DNA from: Tetrastigma voinierianum
Lineage: Eukaryota > Streptophyta > Magnoliopsida > Vitales > Vitaceae
DNA length: 64,000 nt
Direction of reading: 5' to 3'
Assembly (NCBI GenBank): GCA_016808115.1
Contig: JAEQBH010007411.1
Span: forward strand, 1-64,000
Shown: positions 24,116 to 36,546 of the stretch, piece by piece
How positions within the stretch are numbered: the first letter of the stretch is position 1
Layout of the letters: every line of letters begins with the position of its first letter
Position numbers and translations under genes: made by a program
The notes under the pieces: generated by a model
Databases searched by the model: none
Told to the model about the DNA's origin: nothing
The model's input: only the letters and a program-made list of their open reading frames with translations

Positions 24116-26838
24116 CACTTCAATTAATGCTAACTTTCCTTACCCCAATGTTGTTCCCAAATCCAGCAGTCCTCAAGTAATGCAGAGACGCAACAAGTGA
24201 TCACATAAGCATTAAGGGGAAAGCTCAGAAAAAGTGGTTCCCATTGACGCTACTATTATCTACGGCTTTATTACCAATATGCCTAAAACTCTGAACGTTT
24301 AGACACCGAAGGCAAGAACATCAACAATCATGACAGCCATCAGGTGGATAAAATCCACCGGCTTGTTCCTGCACTGGCTGAATCGGGTTGATTCTGAACA
24401 TTGTGGGGAAAAGTGTGAGGCATTGATGACTGATGATCAAAAAACATGAGTCGCTTGAATATTATGTCCCAACTGCCTCACGCATCATCAAGTATAGCTA
24501 TTACAAGAAGTGTTAAAGATTGTCGGATCCAAATGTAACGCAATTTCCCCATTTGAATTCATACAAAGGTCCCCACGGAGTGCAACGCTAGCGCGATATG
24601 AATGTTTCATCAAGAGGACCCAATTCTTTGAAACTACATTGGCGGATGCCTCGAGAGACGATAAGATCTAAAGGCGACTGGGCTCCTCGTGGGATGCTGT
24701 CTCTTGAAACCATGCTCGTCAAACAAGGCCTCAACAAGCTACAAATATAATCTTTCACCACAGATGTTCTTATAGATGATCCTCGACTCAGACCCGAAAA
24801 AACGAAGAAGGGATTGCCAAAAACTAAATAAAAATTCATGAACAAGGCGCCTAATTTCTGAAGGGAAATGATGAATCCACAAGAGCACAAGAGCAGATGA
24901 ACCAAAGCAGCAGGGTCATAAAGACAAGGAACCTGGGAGAAAGAGAAGGACCGTAAGAAGTATAAGATCCTTATTATCTTGGATGACATTTGGAAGGAAA
25001 TTAATTTGGAGAAAGTTGGAATTCCTTTCAAAGATGATCAGACAATATGCAAACTAGTGTTGGTCTCTAGAGACGAAAACCGATTATGCAAAGACATGAG
25101 CGCACAAAAATGTTTTCAAATTAAACATTTACGAGGAGAAGAAGCTTGGCATTTACTCAAGAATACAACAGTGATTTCATGAGGGGACTGATCATGATCC
25201 ATAGCAATCGAGGTAATTGATAATGCGGGGGTCTACGCTGTAATTGTAACGATTGCAAAGGCACAAAGATGAAACTGCACAGATGGAAGAATGCCTCGAC
25301 GAACCGAGAGTCAGGCACCAATCATCAAGGAATGGATGAAAAGGTATACCATGTCTGGGCTGAGCTACAGCACCGCCAGTGCCATGAAGTCAAGTCCTTG
25401 TTCTTACTTTGTGGTTGCAAATGAGCTTATTATGGTGATATTTCAATGGATCAAATGTTAAGGTATGCTACTGGTCAGGATTTCTTCGACCACACGATTC
25501 ATCGGAGGGAGCTATAAATAAACTAGTTACATCGGGTGAAACCCTCAGCCCTGCTTGTTACTTGACTCGGACCTGGCTCGAGTAGGAGCCACTCAAGGTT
25601 GCTTATTCATGGATGGTGACTGGCAGAGTGTCGTGGTGCATGATCTTGTCTCGTGATGTTGCGAATTATCGCATCCAAGGATCTCCGATCGATTTAAGGT
25701 TGTAGAAGCTCCATCTCGATCAAGACTGGATTAAAGATTGAAGATGAATCACCCATCTCTTTATATTGCAAATGTGGTTCGAAGCCTCCTAAGTCTGTAT
25801 GTCCAAACTCAATTTTTATATTGCAGAGCGATAGTGGTGCTTCCTTGAATACTATCCCAAACACGTTCTTTGAAGGGATGAACCAACTCAAAGTTTTAGC
25901 CTTGTCTGGAATGCATTTCCCAACACTACCTTCAACGCTTCAATCCCTCTCAAATCTTCGAACATTATGTCTGGGGATAAAAAGTAAGTCGGGGGAGACA
26001 TATATAATTGAGAGCTAAAGAAACTACAAGTTCTTAGCATGGTGGGTTCCAACACATCCAACAAATTGCCTAGAGAAACGATGCAATTAACCAACGGTTG
26101 TCGGATTTGAACTAATATGAAGTTTAAAGTAATTCACGGATATCTTAATAAGCTTCGTCTCGATTAGAATGTTTGTTCATGAAATCTAGTTTTTCGAATG
26201 GGCTTAATCAAGAAGTTTGTGATGGAGAAAGCAATGCTTGTTTTCTGAATCAATAATTCACGTTTGGAGGACGCATCGAGGTAAAAATACCAAACGCCGA
26301 GTCAAGTTCCAAAGCAGATATGTTTGACTCATAACTTAACAAGCATGTAATATTTATGTGCGCCTTGGCTCATTGCCAAAAACATATGAAAAATCAAGAA
26401 CGTTACATCTCAAAGGTGGTGATAACAACTTACTCTCTAGGGATGGAATCCTCAAATTGTCAGAGGACAACCTAAGATCCAGCATGGGATTGAAAGTACG
26501 CGGTGGCCCACCTCAATGAGGTCTTTGATAACCTAAAAACATTGGTCGTGATGGACTGTCATGGATTGAAAATTCTCTTCTTACTTTCCATGGGTAGAGA
26601 CCTTCCCCAACTTGAAGAAATGAAAATAAAATCTTGCAATGAGATGCAACAAATAATGGAAGATGGCCATGTTGGGATCAACTTGCAGTTACTATTCCCT
26701 AAATTAAAATCATTTGAACTTGGTTCTCTACCAAAGCTAGTGAACTTTGGCTACTTCAGCTTTGAGATGGAAACAACATCCGAAGCAATGTGTTCCCAAG
26801 GCAATCCTCATATCAATATGCCATTTTTCAACTACCAG
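24116..26838 (+). pseudogene. CNL resistance gene, copy 2: CC, NB-ARC and first LRRs, frameshifted
   Basis: Fragments appear in the correct CNL order but in changing frames. CC-domain end: WLNRVDSE-like at 24374-24400 and EALMTDDQKT at 24418-24448. The P-loop region at 24690-24740 is degenerate (GMLSLETMLVKQ instead of GMGGVGKTTLVKQ). Next are STQTRKNEEGIAK (24785-24822) and kinase-2 KILIILDDIW (24964-24993). Then come KLVLVSRDENRLCKDM (RNBS-B) and FQIKHLRGEEAWHLLK (RNBS-C, 25118-25163). A disrupted GLPL region lies at 25225-25260, KSLFLLC at about 25392 and an MHD-like VVHDLV at 25632-25652. LRRs start at about 25825 (IPNTFFEGMNQLKVLALSG) and continue to 26838 (FDNLKTLVVMDCHGLKILF, LPQLEEMKIKSC). 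The exon ends CAG|GTATGT in phase 0. At least six frame changes make it a pseudogene, unless they are sequence errors. It belongs to the CNL group with multiple LRR exons, as in Arabidopsis At4g27190-like genes. Confidence 0.85.
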
Positions 26839-27492
26839 GTATGTTCAAGCTTAATTAATAACTAATTTCCATATATTTTTACTTTTTTACATCACTTTTT
26901 AATAAATAAATCAATGCAAAACAAGATTAAGCTAACCCATATATGTTTTTCTTAATTCAACTTGTGTGTTAAGAAGAGAGAACATAAAGATAAGAAGAGA
27001 TTTTAGTATATCATTTTACTAGAAGATACTCGCATTTAGAAAAAGTCGTCCTATTTGAATTTTTAAAATCTAAGATATTAGCACAAGTTTTATAAGAAAA
27101 ATATAGTAAAGGAAAAGTTGATTAAGATTTAGATGGGAAATGATGGCGAAATGAATCTCTATTTTGTTCATTTACTTGTTTTGTTTTATAAAGATAAAAA
27201 GTTTTTGTAATTCTCTTTTATTGAAATATTAAGGAAAATATTGATGAAAATAAAGGGAATATCAAAATTTTAGATGAAATAAATAAAATAATATATAATA
27301 TATAAACATGCATACTATTGAGTAGTTTTTTTTGAAAAGACTATTGAGTAAATATTATGACACACTATTAATATGGTTTGTCAATAATGTAAGTAGGTAT
27401 GACACACTTAAAAAAGAAAATAGTGTATAGTTAGTATAACCTTTGATGTCAAAACAAAAAGTATAAATTTCTAATAATATATTGGAAATTAA
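26839..27492 (+). other. start of a very large intron
   Basis: A GTATGT donor at 26839 is followed by AT-rich sequence without open frames, as in a plant intron. The next plausible exon of the same gene, in phase 0, starts at 46523. The intron would therefore be about 19.7 kb, almost all of it retroelements. That the two ends belong to one transcript is inferred from phase, strand and domain order. Confidence 0.5.
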
Positions 27493-29720
27493 TCAGAAGA
27501 CCAGAAATTCCACTGAATAAGGGCAAAATCGTAATTTTGATTACAAAATTTTAATTACGTTGCAATCCGTAATTAATTAGATCTCGGATGACGTAAACGG
27601 ATTGCACCGCTTTGAATGCCTCACGAATCTAGTTAGCACGTAAAATTCGCGAATTGCTGAATAACCTGAGGTCGCGACGCTGAGGCATCAAGGCTGGGTG
27701 CCGTAAACGATTCTGATGCGACGAAAGTCAAGATATAACATGTACTCATGTACCATAAGTGGTATGAGAGAGAAATTACCGAAATGGATGGCCGTAGATA
27801 GTACCGAATGTCAAAACTGATGAAAGAATGGAATTAATAAATAAAATGGATTAAATGAACTAAAGACAAAATGGTGCTAAGGTAAGCCTATCTCCCAAAT
27901 TCAAAGGGCAAAACGTGAAATAGAGGGGGATGGTAGCTGAAGAAAACGAAATGTGGTGGTTTCTAGAGAGAGTCTCTCACTTCTCTAGAAATACACGCGG
28001 ATCCGACCGCTGATTTCGACGAGCAAGAAGGAAACGTTTCACGCGAGTGCTACCGTGGAACCCTGGGTTTGCGAAGCTTTTGACAACTCCAAGAGGTGGA
28101 TTTTCTTCTCTACTTGCGTTTTATTCTATTTTTATGGTTTTTCGGCTGTTTCGTTGGTTTGAGGCGGAAGCCGCTGATCATTCTAAAACTTGGGGACCGA
28201 GTTGTTAGAATTTTTTTGGGATTTTTGAGAGGCCGTGACCGGCCCGTAAAATAAGTGGGCTGTTAGGTTTTTAAATTCCAGATTTTGCATTAAAATGCAT
28301 GGCTTGTATGGAAAAAGGTCGAATGGGCCGTAGGATCGTCCCAAAACAGGGTCTTTAATTTCGAAAAAATTTTGGAGATTTCGTCGTCCGTGAATGCCTG
28401 AACCGCCAGGGGTCGGTTGTGGTTAGAATTTATGGACAAATTCTATTTTTGGTGATTAGAGACCGGAAACGGACGGAAATCGGTTCCACCAAGAGGAACT
28501 GTGAGGGAAGTGGGCCTTTCCGTGGGACAAAATTTGACTTATTGCTTGGGACTAAAACACCCGGTTTGTGTGAAATGGACAAGAATTGTCCAAGTGTTGT
28601 GTGCTCGAAATCAGATGAAATGAATGGCTTCTGCGTTGTGTGGAATTAGTTAGGCATTACATTAAATTAATGTGTTAGTACAATGACACAATTACATGGA
28701 ATTAAATTGTGTTATAAGCCATTTGAGATGATTATGATTTGCTCAAGTGAGCTAATTTGGGTGATGGTTGATATCATTGAATTACATGCGTGAAATGTAG
28801 TTGATTGAAAATATGCATGGTTGTCATATTGTAAATGGTTTGAAAATGGCATAATGCATTTTCATATGCACTGTAACCTGGGGTTAGGTGTGAGTGCATG
28901 ACAAGGTATTTTTATAAACGGATATGGTTGCGAAGAAATTTCAAAGGATGATATTCTGAGAATTGGTCGAGATGGGCCAACAGTCACTTCCTGATGAGGA
29001 CTATGACTGCTTCTGAAAGCCACCAACCAATTCAAATTCCCTGAGGGTAATCCCATACTTTTACCGAATACTTATGAGTATATTTTCAAGAACAAAGTTT
29101 TGTTTTGAAATGATTGCTTCATACGTGGCTTAAAGTAAACATGTATAGTCGAGACTCGTGGATACTTGCATGATCATGCAGATATCTGGCAGATCATGTA
29201 TTTACTGAGTGTGTGTTTACTTTGGAGCATTGTGACCACTTAGGTGGTGAGTAGCTCCACTTAGTGGCGATTCCTCCCATCGAGCTTTAGCTCACCTGGT
29301 CAGATTCCCATCTGTAAAATAAGAGCTTGGGAGGAGACAACTCATTTTGAGGCTGGATTTCGAAGAAGCCCTGGCTTGTGGTTTACGGTTTTTGACATAA
29401 CATGTAATAGAATTGTAGATTTTAATATATGCTTGTATAAAAACAAAAAGTGTTATCAACTATTGAATTATTAGGGAGATAATTGAAGAATAGTTATGAT
29501 AATTGATTTATGAGTATCGGCTTATGAGCCCAAGAGGCAATCTACCTTATGTTGTACATATTGATCGTTTTGGGGATGTATAGTGTGGTACCTCAGATTG
29601 GGTGAGCTCCCGCATAAAGGAGAGACTCGCTCGATTTTTCAAGTAAGGCTTCTGGTAATCCACATCCACTTGTATTCCGCGGTTGATTCGAATAACAAAC
29701 CCCGGTTTTGGGGCTACACA
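27493..29720 (+). mobile_element. solo LTR of the chromovirus family, plus orientation (S4)
   Basis: It begins TCAGAAGACCAGAAATTCC, a damaged form of the family start, and ends CCCGGTTTTGGGGCTACACA, so TG...CA termini are eroded at the left. Flanks ATTAA (27488-27492) and ATTTAA (29721-29726) are compatible with a 5-bp target duplication with one indel. The palindrome around CCATAAGTGG is at 27743-27768. It is 2.23 kb, and no internal retroelement sequence is adjacent. Confidence 0.8.
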
Positions 29721-29774
29721 ATTTAAATCTTGAAATTTCAACACTTTACATTCAGTATTTGGAACTAAATTTGT

Positions 29775-30905
29775 TTTTGAAATATATGTATTTTCATTTT
29801 AATATTACTTTTAGTCTCGGATATCTCTAACCACAATACGTATCTTGAGAATTGAGAAAATAAATATGTATTATGAATAAAAATAAATAAATTTGAATAA
29901 ATGAATTTTAATTATAAAATTAAAAATAATAAATGTCAAGTTTTTTTTAACATTTTTTTATAGAATCTGAATTTACATTTTAAATTAAAAAATTAATTAA
30001 TTATTAAAATAAATAAAAAGTAAAATTTAAGTTTAACGAATTGTATCTAATTATTAGTTTTTGAAAGGTAAACTTGATTTTATGAATCAAAAAATAATTT
30101 TTTGTTAAAAATGCACAATCTTTAATTAAAGGAAAATAATCTTAAAATTGCTAAACATTTTTCTGTATTCTAAGAGAAAATCTAAAGACTTATTTAATAT
30201 TCAAAAAATTGATATTCCTTTTTCTAAAATTTTTGATTCAAAATTGTCATTTTAAAGTTGATAATCATTACTTTTAAATCTCAATTAAAATATACTCTAA
30301 TTAAATAATAATTTTTAGATTTGGTGAATTTTAATTGTGATTTAGAAGAATTGAATTTGGATTTTTTTGAAATTTTGAGTTATTAACTTTAATATGACAA
30401 TTTTGAACCAAGAATTTTAGGAAAAAGAATTTCAATTTTGAATATTAAAAAAATGATTATTTAGTTTTTTATCACAAATTTTAGAAATGTGTGTTTAAAT
30501 TATGAATTTTTAGATTATTGATTTTTTAATTAATAATTTTAAATTAGAAAATCAAATGTGCATTTGAAAAACTAATAATTGGATGTAATTTGCTAAAATT
30601 AAATTTTAATTTTTTATTTAATTAAATAATTAATTTTTAATTTAGAATGTAAATTAGATTTTGTAAAATTTAATTCAAAATTTTTATAAGCATGAAAATT
30701 ATTATTTTTAATTTTTAAATTAAAATTCATTTTTTATAACACCTAAAAATTTTCATAACACAAATTTATAACATGAATTTATTTATTTTATTCATAACAC
30801 AAATTTATTTTCTCAATTTTCAAGATTCGTATTGTGTTTAGGGATATCCAAGGTTAGAAGTGTTTTTAAAATGAAAGTAAATATGTGTTAAAAAAAACTT
30901 TTTTA
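29775..30905. repeat. ~1.1-kb imperfect inverted repeat (fold-back)
   Basis: The left half, read inward from 29785, matches the complement of the right half, read inward from about 30893. Paired landmarks are GGATATCTCTAACCACAATACG with its counterpart CGTATTGTG...AGGGATATCC (30828-30850); GAGAAAATAAAT; CTAATTATTAGTTTTTGAAA with TTTGAAAAACTAATAATTGG; TCAAAATTGTCAT with ATGACAATTTTGA; and ACTCTAATTAAATAATAATT close to the centre at about 30315-30340. Arms are about 540 bp with scattered mismatches and indels, and almost no spacer. Composition is over 80% AT. Transcription would give a long hairpin RNA. It may be a fold-back transposon; no TSD was identified. Confidence 0.75.
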
Positions 30906-31024
30906 TTTTAGGATATAAATGGAAATGTGGTTAAAATTCTGAATTTAAATTGTTATTTTTCATATATCTTTTAAAATAAACACTTTATTATTAAATAGAT
31001 TGTGGTCAGACAAATTTTCATTAG

Positions 31025-31025
<1 letters not shown>

Positions 31026-31068
<43 letters not shown>
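31026..31068. repeat. (TA)n microsatellite, about 21 units
   Basis: Uninterrupted TA tract read directly from the sequence. Confidence 0.95.
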
Positions 31069-31072
<4 letters not shown>

Positions 31073-31278
31073 AATTCTCTAAGATCTTCACTTGATTTTT
31101 ATGGCATATGAAAGAGGTGCATACGATTTAAAAATAATAACTGATTGATGGGAGCTAAAATAACTTATGCCATTAGAATTTATATAATCCATGATCATTA
31201 GAAATAGTACATTTTATTCAAGAAGTAGTCTATAAATTTTATATTTGTAACTTAATTGTTAATTCTTTCAAGGAATTT

Positions 31279-32173
31279 TGTAAGACCCGAGAAATTCCAA
31301 TTTCTAATACAAGAAAAATCGTAATTCTCGATTATAAAATTTACTTACTTGCTAAAAAGTCCTGTAATAATTTGCACTTGATGATCTAAACTGGGACAGA
31401 TTCGTTGGAATCAACATCTAGTTAGCACGTAAAATTTCTCGCACTTGTCGAGACAATGAGTTGGCACTGCTTTTTCGAGGCATCGCGCTTTCGTGTCAGA
31501 ACCGATTTTCGATGCGACTAAAGGCACAGATAACAAGTACCTATGTACCATAAGTGTGGTAAGGAGTATAGAAATGATTAAAATGGACGGCCGGCAGAAT
31601 ACACATCAACTGGTGAAAGAGGGACAAAATGGTAATTATGGAATTTGATTTTAAGTGACTAGAGGACAAAATAGCCAATAGTCACTCATCTCCTACCTTA
31701 AGCCAAGACCAAAAACGGGAGAGACATTTTTGGATGCAGTGAGCTCCAAATTTGAGAGCTCTTAGAGAGAGAGTGGGCTTCTCTCTAAACGGAGATCCGA
31801 ATCGCTACCTGGCCGAGCAAAGAAGGGGAACGCTCTACGCGCAGCAAAGCACGCGTGGACCCCGGGTTTATGAAGTTTTGACAACCCCAAGAGGTGTGAT
31901 TTTCTCCTCACTTCGTTTTATTCCCATTTTTAAGTATTTAATGCTTTGCTGCTGGAGGCCTGAAAAAGCCGTTGATCTGGCCCCCAAACTCGGGACCGAA
32001 TTGATTTGAATCTATTGAAACCCAATATTGAAACAGTGGCTGGCTGTTGGGTGGATTAAATTCATAAATATTTGCTTTAAATCATGTATTTAGAAGGAAA
32101 TGCCTGACTGAGCCAGGAGCGGTCCCAAAACATGGGACCGAAATTGTGAATTTTCGAGACTTTAGGGGCGTCA
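31279..32173 (+). repeat. 5' LTR of element A (~0.9 kb, short type)
   Basis: It starts TGTAAGACCCGAGAAATTCC and ends TTTAGGGGCGTCA. It corresponds to the first 40% of the long LTR type, then jumps to a private end (GGTCCCAAAACATGGGACCG...GAGACTTTAGGGGCG). Its partner at 45492-46374 shares this private structure and long identical blocks (31660-31735 with 45820-45895). The short LTR is therefore a real subfamily, not a damaged copy. Confidence 0.85.
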
Positions 32174-32195
32174 TACCAGGATCGAGCTGGCATAC
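32174..32195 (+). other. primer binding site region of element A (degenerate)
   Basis: TACCAGGATCGAGCTGG immediately follows the LTR. It resembles the initiator-tRNA-Met type TGGTATC(A)GAGC, which is clearer in element B at 38697-38707. Confidence 0.45.
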
Positions 32196-32549
32196 GAACA
32201 GGAGCCTGGTTTGGGCATCCATCACCACTGGTGTGGTCTTCATGAACCAGGTAGGTGGAAGCCTATGGACGAGGATTCGAGCTTAGGCCATAATCTTTAT
32301 GAGATAAGAATTATCACCGCTAGGTGGTTTGATGTTCTATTAGGTATGAGATTACCTAGGAAATCACGGACAAAACTATAATACTACGTGCATGTGTGTG
32401 TATGTGTTTTGTGTGATTTTGTGAATTAATTGGTGATTGTGTGTATAACATGGTTTGTAATGTGTTAAGTAATATGTGTGCTTGGTTAAATACAACGTGT
32501 AGAAACAATTTAGTGATACAGGTACAAAAACCTGGAAAAGATAATGAGA

Positions 32550-32835
32550 AAGAATAAATTTCATAAATTTATTTGGCCTATTAGTTGGATGAAAATAATT
32601 TTATAAGTTGAAGAAAATCAAGAAATAAATTTTATAAATTTATTGATGAGTGATTGGAAATGGAATAAATTTTTAGAAATTTATTTGAGTGGGGAAATTT
32701 TCATTAAAATCTGAAAAGAAAATAAATTTTATAAATTTATTTGGTTAAGAGGAAAAAAAAAAAAAAAAAATTTCAAGGTTTTATATGGTGCAAAATCAAG
32801 AAAATTGGGTTAAATAAATTTTTATAAATTGGTCT
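32550..32835. repeat. array of five AT palindromes in the element A leader
   Basis: Five copies of a palindrome made of AAATAAATTT, a few bases, and its complement lie near 32554, 32622, 32664, 32722 and 32814. They are spaced about 40-90 bp apart and joined by GA-rich linkers. Element B has a matching array at 39080-39385, so the array belongs to the family. Confidence 0.75.
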
Positions 32836-33149
32836 GAGTGTCCAAGAATGAGAAAAAATTGATTTTGTGGATTTTAAGATTTTTCCAAGCGGCCGGAATA
32901 ATTGAAAATAATAATAATATTATTATTAAAAATTGAGAAAAAATTGTGCGTAAAAACTGAATGGCTACCGCCATTTGTATTGCAAGAAAAAATTGTGGCT
33001 GCGTAGATTTAGTCAGAAGGTCGGGATAACCGGGTCGTATTGCAAATACAATAGAGTCAGATTGCGGAGTAGTGGGGCTAGGCAAGGTCGGACTGTATTG
33101 GTAAATACAAGGTCACCGCTTACAATACGCCACTGAAGCGCAATGGCAT

Positions 33150-33432
33150 TGTATATCAAGGCATCGGGCGTCGCGCCAGTGGGCGCGCGGGCGCGGCGGC
33201 TGACGGGTGTGGCGCGCGCGGCAGCGGGTGGCGAGTAAGGCGGCGTGGCGCGCGTGGCGCGAGGCGGTGGCGGGCGCTGGGCGCTGGCTCGCGGACGCGC
33301 CAGCGCGGCGGCAGGCGCGCGGCGCGGCGCGCGCGACGGCAGGGTACGGCGCGACGGCGCTACGGGCGCGGCGCGAAGAGGCTGGCAGCGCGCGCTCGGC
33401 GATCGGGCGCCTGGCTGGCTCGCAGCGGTAAT
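33150..33432. repeat. GC-rich block in the element A leader
   Basis: About 280 bp consisting largely of GCG/CGC words, with AT-rich leader sequence on both sides. It is open in several frames on both strands (frames of 65-159 codons, Ala/Arg/Pro-rich), as expected from composition alone. Nothing resembles a protein domain. A corresponding block is in element B. Confidence 0.7.
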
Positions 33433-33999
33433 TTCGCGGTAACTCACGATGCTGATCCGTTGAATTTCGCTTCGAAGCCACCAAATGAACAATGCTCATC
33501 TAAAATAAAATTTTTTCAAAACATTTATTAAACCCAAATAAAAATCAAATAAAATCAAATAAATTTTGATAAAATTGAAAATAAAATTTTCAAAATAAAA
33601 TTTTGAAAATAAAATTTTGTTGAAACATATTTTTAAACGCGAAATTGATTTATGTGATACACCGTAGTTATGCCAGATTAGTGTCCTGTGGCTGTGGTTA
33701 TGCCTTAGAGATACCAGACGATTTAACTACCATTTGAAATGACGCGCTTAGTCAAGGCATTTAAATTATACGATAAAAGATGTGATAGAAAATGGGTAAT
33801 GCTAAGGTCGGGGAATTATGACCTTTAGGATTTGGGGCGCTAAATGAACAAGAGTCTAGAATTCTTATAGAATTAAATGAATTAAGTGGTTGGAATTTAT
33901 ACCAATTTAGAAATGAACTGGTCACTTCAGTTGTTTAAGTCTATTAGTAATCAAGATTTGCATTAATAGTTAGACGAAAAATGGAGGCCAACCATTCAC

Positions 34000-35900
34000 G
34001 CTGCTATTAATCGTGTAAATGGCTGTGACGAGGACATGAGGACGTCCACTGGTACCGGGGTCAAGCACCTCACCACAAGAGAATCGCACATCTTGCCGAG
34101 GTTGTAGGTATTGAAATGAATTTTCATACAGCTAGTATAGCATGTGGCACAGTGAAGATCCTAGTAACCCGTGAGGTTTGGGCGTGATCATCCTCCGACC
34201 TTCACAAGAGGGAGGAGACCCGAATGGTGACGCATCATTGGCTTGCGTAACGAGAAAGTGTTAGAGGCTGGTGGAGATTACCACGCCGAATTCCTGATTA
34301 GACTAGTCATGCTTCAGCCGGAGAATGAGGCCTATATATGGTGGAATGGGCAAGGACCCTAGAGGACCTTTTAGGAGGAGTCGTTAGACGTGAGTTCTCC
34401 CAGTGGATTAGCGAGAATGGGATGACATGGTCGAGCTATGAAGAGATCTGGGGACTCTACCACGTGGACCCGAGGATTATGGGACATGTCGTGAGTTCGA
34501 GGTCATCCCGAGACGGATCGCCGGGAGCAATACAGGTCGCCATCGATTAGGGGAGTATAGGAGGATTACCGCCTACACGCAGATCTGCACTCTGGGTGGT
34601 AGCCTCAGTAAAGTGCTGTTCAGATTTTCCCAGTCGATAACCAAATCCGCAAAAAACAGATACGAGCGTCTGGCTAAGTGTTTTACCCCTGTAGGAACGA
34701 GGTGAGACCAACTTAGATCTACTTCGAAAGAAGGCGCGAAGCTCAGGGGATGTTTTTCCGCATGAGCCACCGACTACCCTCGCATAGATATAGACTTTAT
34801 TGAGTTACACCGGGTATTTCACCCATCTTCGCGACTCCGCATGATGGCACCATGAGCTGAACTCAGTCCAATACAGAGCTACCGGACAAGGGTTACGTGC
34901 AGCAAGAATCGTACCCATTATCGAGATTAATGATTTATTTGATCACATGAGTGAGTCTACTCAAGATGACTTTCAGATCGGTTACCATCAGTCGAGGGTT
35001 AGGCTACGGTATCCCTAAGATGCCATGACGCTGCTATGGGCACTATGAGTTACAAGGATGTTCTTCATCGACGAATGCGCCAAAGAACATTCATGGATCT
35101 CATGCATAGGGTGTTCCAAACTTTATCTAGATCACTATCGAAGTATTTCAAGGATGGACATTTTATCTACCCACGTAGCAGATATATGAACCTACTTGAG
35201 GATTGTTTTACACCGTTAAGAGACCATCACCAGACGCTAAGTTCATAAGTACGGGTTTTGGCCATCGAGGTGAGATTGGGACACGTGGTGTTAAAGCATC
35301 AGAGTGTCACGACTCAGAGAAGGTTGAGGCAATGATGAATTGAGAGAGACCGAATGTCAACTTCGAGATAATGAAGCCCTCGATGTCGATATTATAGGAG
35401 ATTCGAGAATGGGCTGAAGTTGTCCATTCGGGATGGGATCGTAGGACTTCGCCTACGGGACATGGACTCCATGGTTGGGACAGCCCTGACCATAGAGAGA
35501 GAGATTGAGGATACTTGGAACACTCGGGATACGGGTGTTGGTAGCAAGAGGGAGGATTAGCTTTCTCCTAGTTCGGGGAAGAGGCAGAAAACTTCTGCTT
35601 CACACTAGTTTCAGACTGTACGATTGGAGCATGAGGACGGATTTTCCCCTGCAGACGTGGGATCCCAAGACTTTGGGACAATACGCCCTAGTTAGCGGTA
35701 GAGCAGAGAGTATATGCGCTTCATTCCTCCACACCCTAGTAAGGGTTGGGAGGAACTAGTTTTCGGGGCCGTGGGTGCTATACAAGCACTTCCAACAACA
35801 CGACAAATGAGGGCCGAGTGTGGGTCAAGTCAAGGACATATCGTGGTTACGCACAGGCGCAGTGGACCTTAGGTGGTAGACGTATTGGTTGTTGGATGTC
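34000..35900 (+). pseudogene. element A gag-pol remnant: gag N part, RT, gag C part
   Basis: Ty3/gypsy gag makes the particle and pol copies and integrates the element. Gag remnants at 34180-34560: PTFTREGG-like, LQPENEAYIWWNG over two frames, ARTLEDLLGGVVRREFSQWI (frame from 34338) and ELWGLYHVDP-like. Reverse transcriptase remnants at 34690-35300: SVDNR.FY.L..DSA, the INDLFDHM stretch (34925), GYHQSR (34984), ECAKEHSWISCIGCSK or, in another frame, TFMDLMHRVFQT (35084-35120). The catalytic stretch is not intact. From 35395 the sequence returns to the C-terminal gag: HGLHGWDSPDHRERE or, in another frame, MDSMVGTALTIEREIEDTW (35463-35520), then SSGKRQKTSASH. No protease, integrase or chromodomain is recognisable before the polypurine tract. 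It is broken throughout. Confidence 0.7.
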
Positions 35901-36486
35901 AAGCTTTCTGACATGGATGAGCTGACGCCCATCGGGTTGTCGGCATCAGAGACCTGGGGCCTAGTTGTCATACCTCGACACGGCATCGATTCGGGCTCGA
36001 GGTTAAGGCCTTTAGAGAAGCCAGGTAGAGATGTTCTTCCCTAGGATGTAGGGTGAGAGTTGACCTGATAAGTCGGAATTATGAGCGAGAAATCTCTGAG
36101 ATTCTGCTCATGGTGAGAATCCTGGAGTTGTGGGTGCAAAAGAACCGTGGAGATATCCGAAATTCTATGTGAATGGAAGAGGCTCGAAATGTAAGTCGAA
36201 GAGTTATGTAATCAAGATGAAAACACACTGTCAGGTTATCGCGCAGACTTAGAGTTGAGTGATAGGAGTCGGGGGTGACTGAGGGTTGATACCCTTGAAA
36301 TTTCCTCATCGATGTTGTCAGCCGGGTGCGGCTCGGTAAAGGATGACATGTATGGTATGGAGTGAGTCGATGTACCCATTGATTGTCACGATCATGACCT
36401 TTAAAGGCACGCTACACACCAAGCGCGCCAGGTAGTGGATATGTGTTGTGAGTGATTATGATTGTCAGAATTTGACGAAATTCTTT

Positions 36487-36498
36487 AAGGAGGGAGAA
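36487..36498 (+). other. polypurine tract of element A
   Basis: AAGGAGGGAGAA sits directly before the TG of the 3' LTR at 36499. The same tract, with two more bases, precedes the 3' LTR of element B. It is the expected plus-strand priming site. Confidence 0.85.
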
Positions 36499-36546
36499 TG
36501 TAAGACCCGAGAAATTCCACTTCTGGAATAAGGCAAAATCGTGAAT
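36499..36546 (+). repeat. first 48 bp of element A's 3' LTR, cut off by element B
   Basis: TGTAAGACCCGAGAAATTCC and the following bases up to GTGAAT match the LTR start. A second LTR start (TGTAAGAATCTGAGAAATTCC) then begins at 36547. The missing remainder continues at 45492 with GCGAATTTTGATTAT, so CG(T)GAAT/CGAAT is the target duplication of element B. Confidence 0.8.

Noticed and set aside
24588..25031. 147-codon minus-strand ORF
   Set aside because: It is the antisense of the degraded NB-ARC region, whose plus strand gives recognisable CNL motifs (kinase-2, RNBS-B) in the correct order.
33013..33499. 159- and 128-codon minus-strand ORFs and plus-strand Arg/Ala-rich ORFs
   Set aside because: They exist because the CG-rich block has few stop codons. 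Several frames are open on both strands, none shows a domain, and the equivalent block in element B encodes unrelated peptides.
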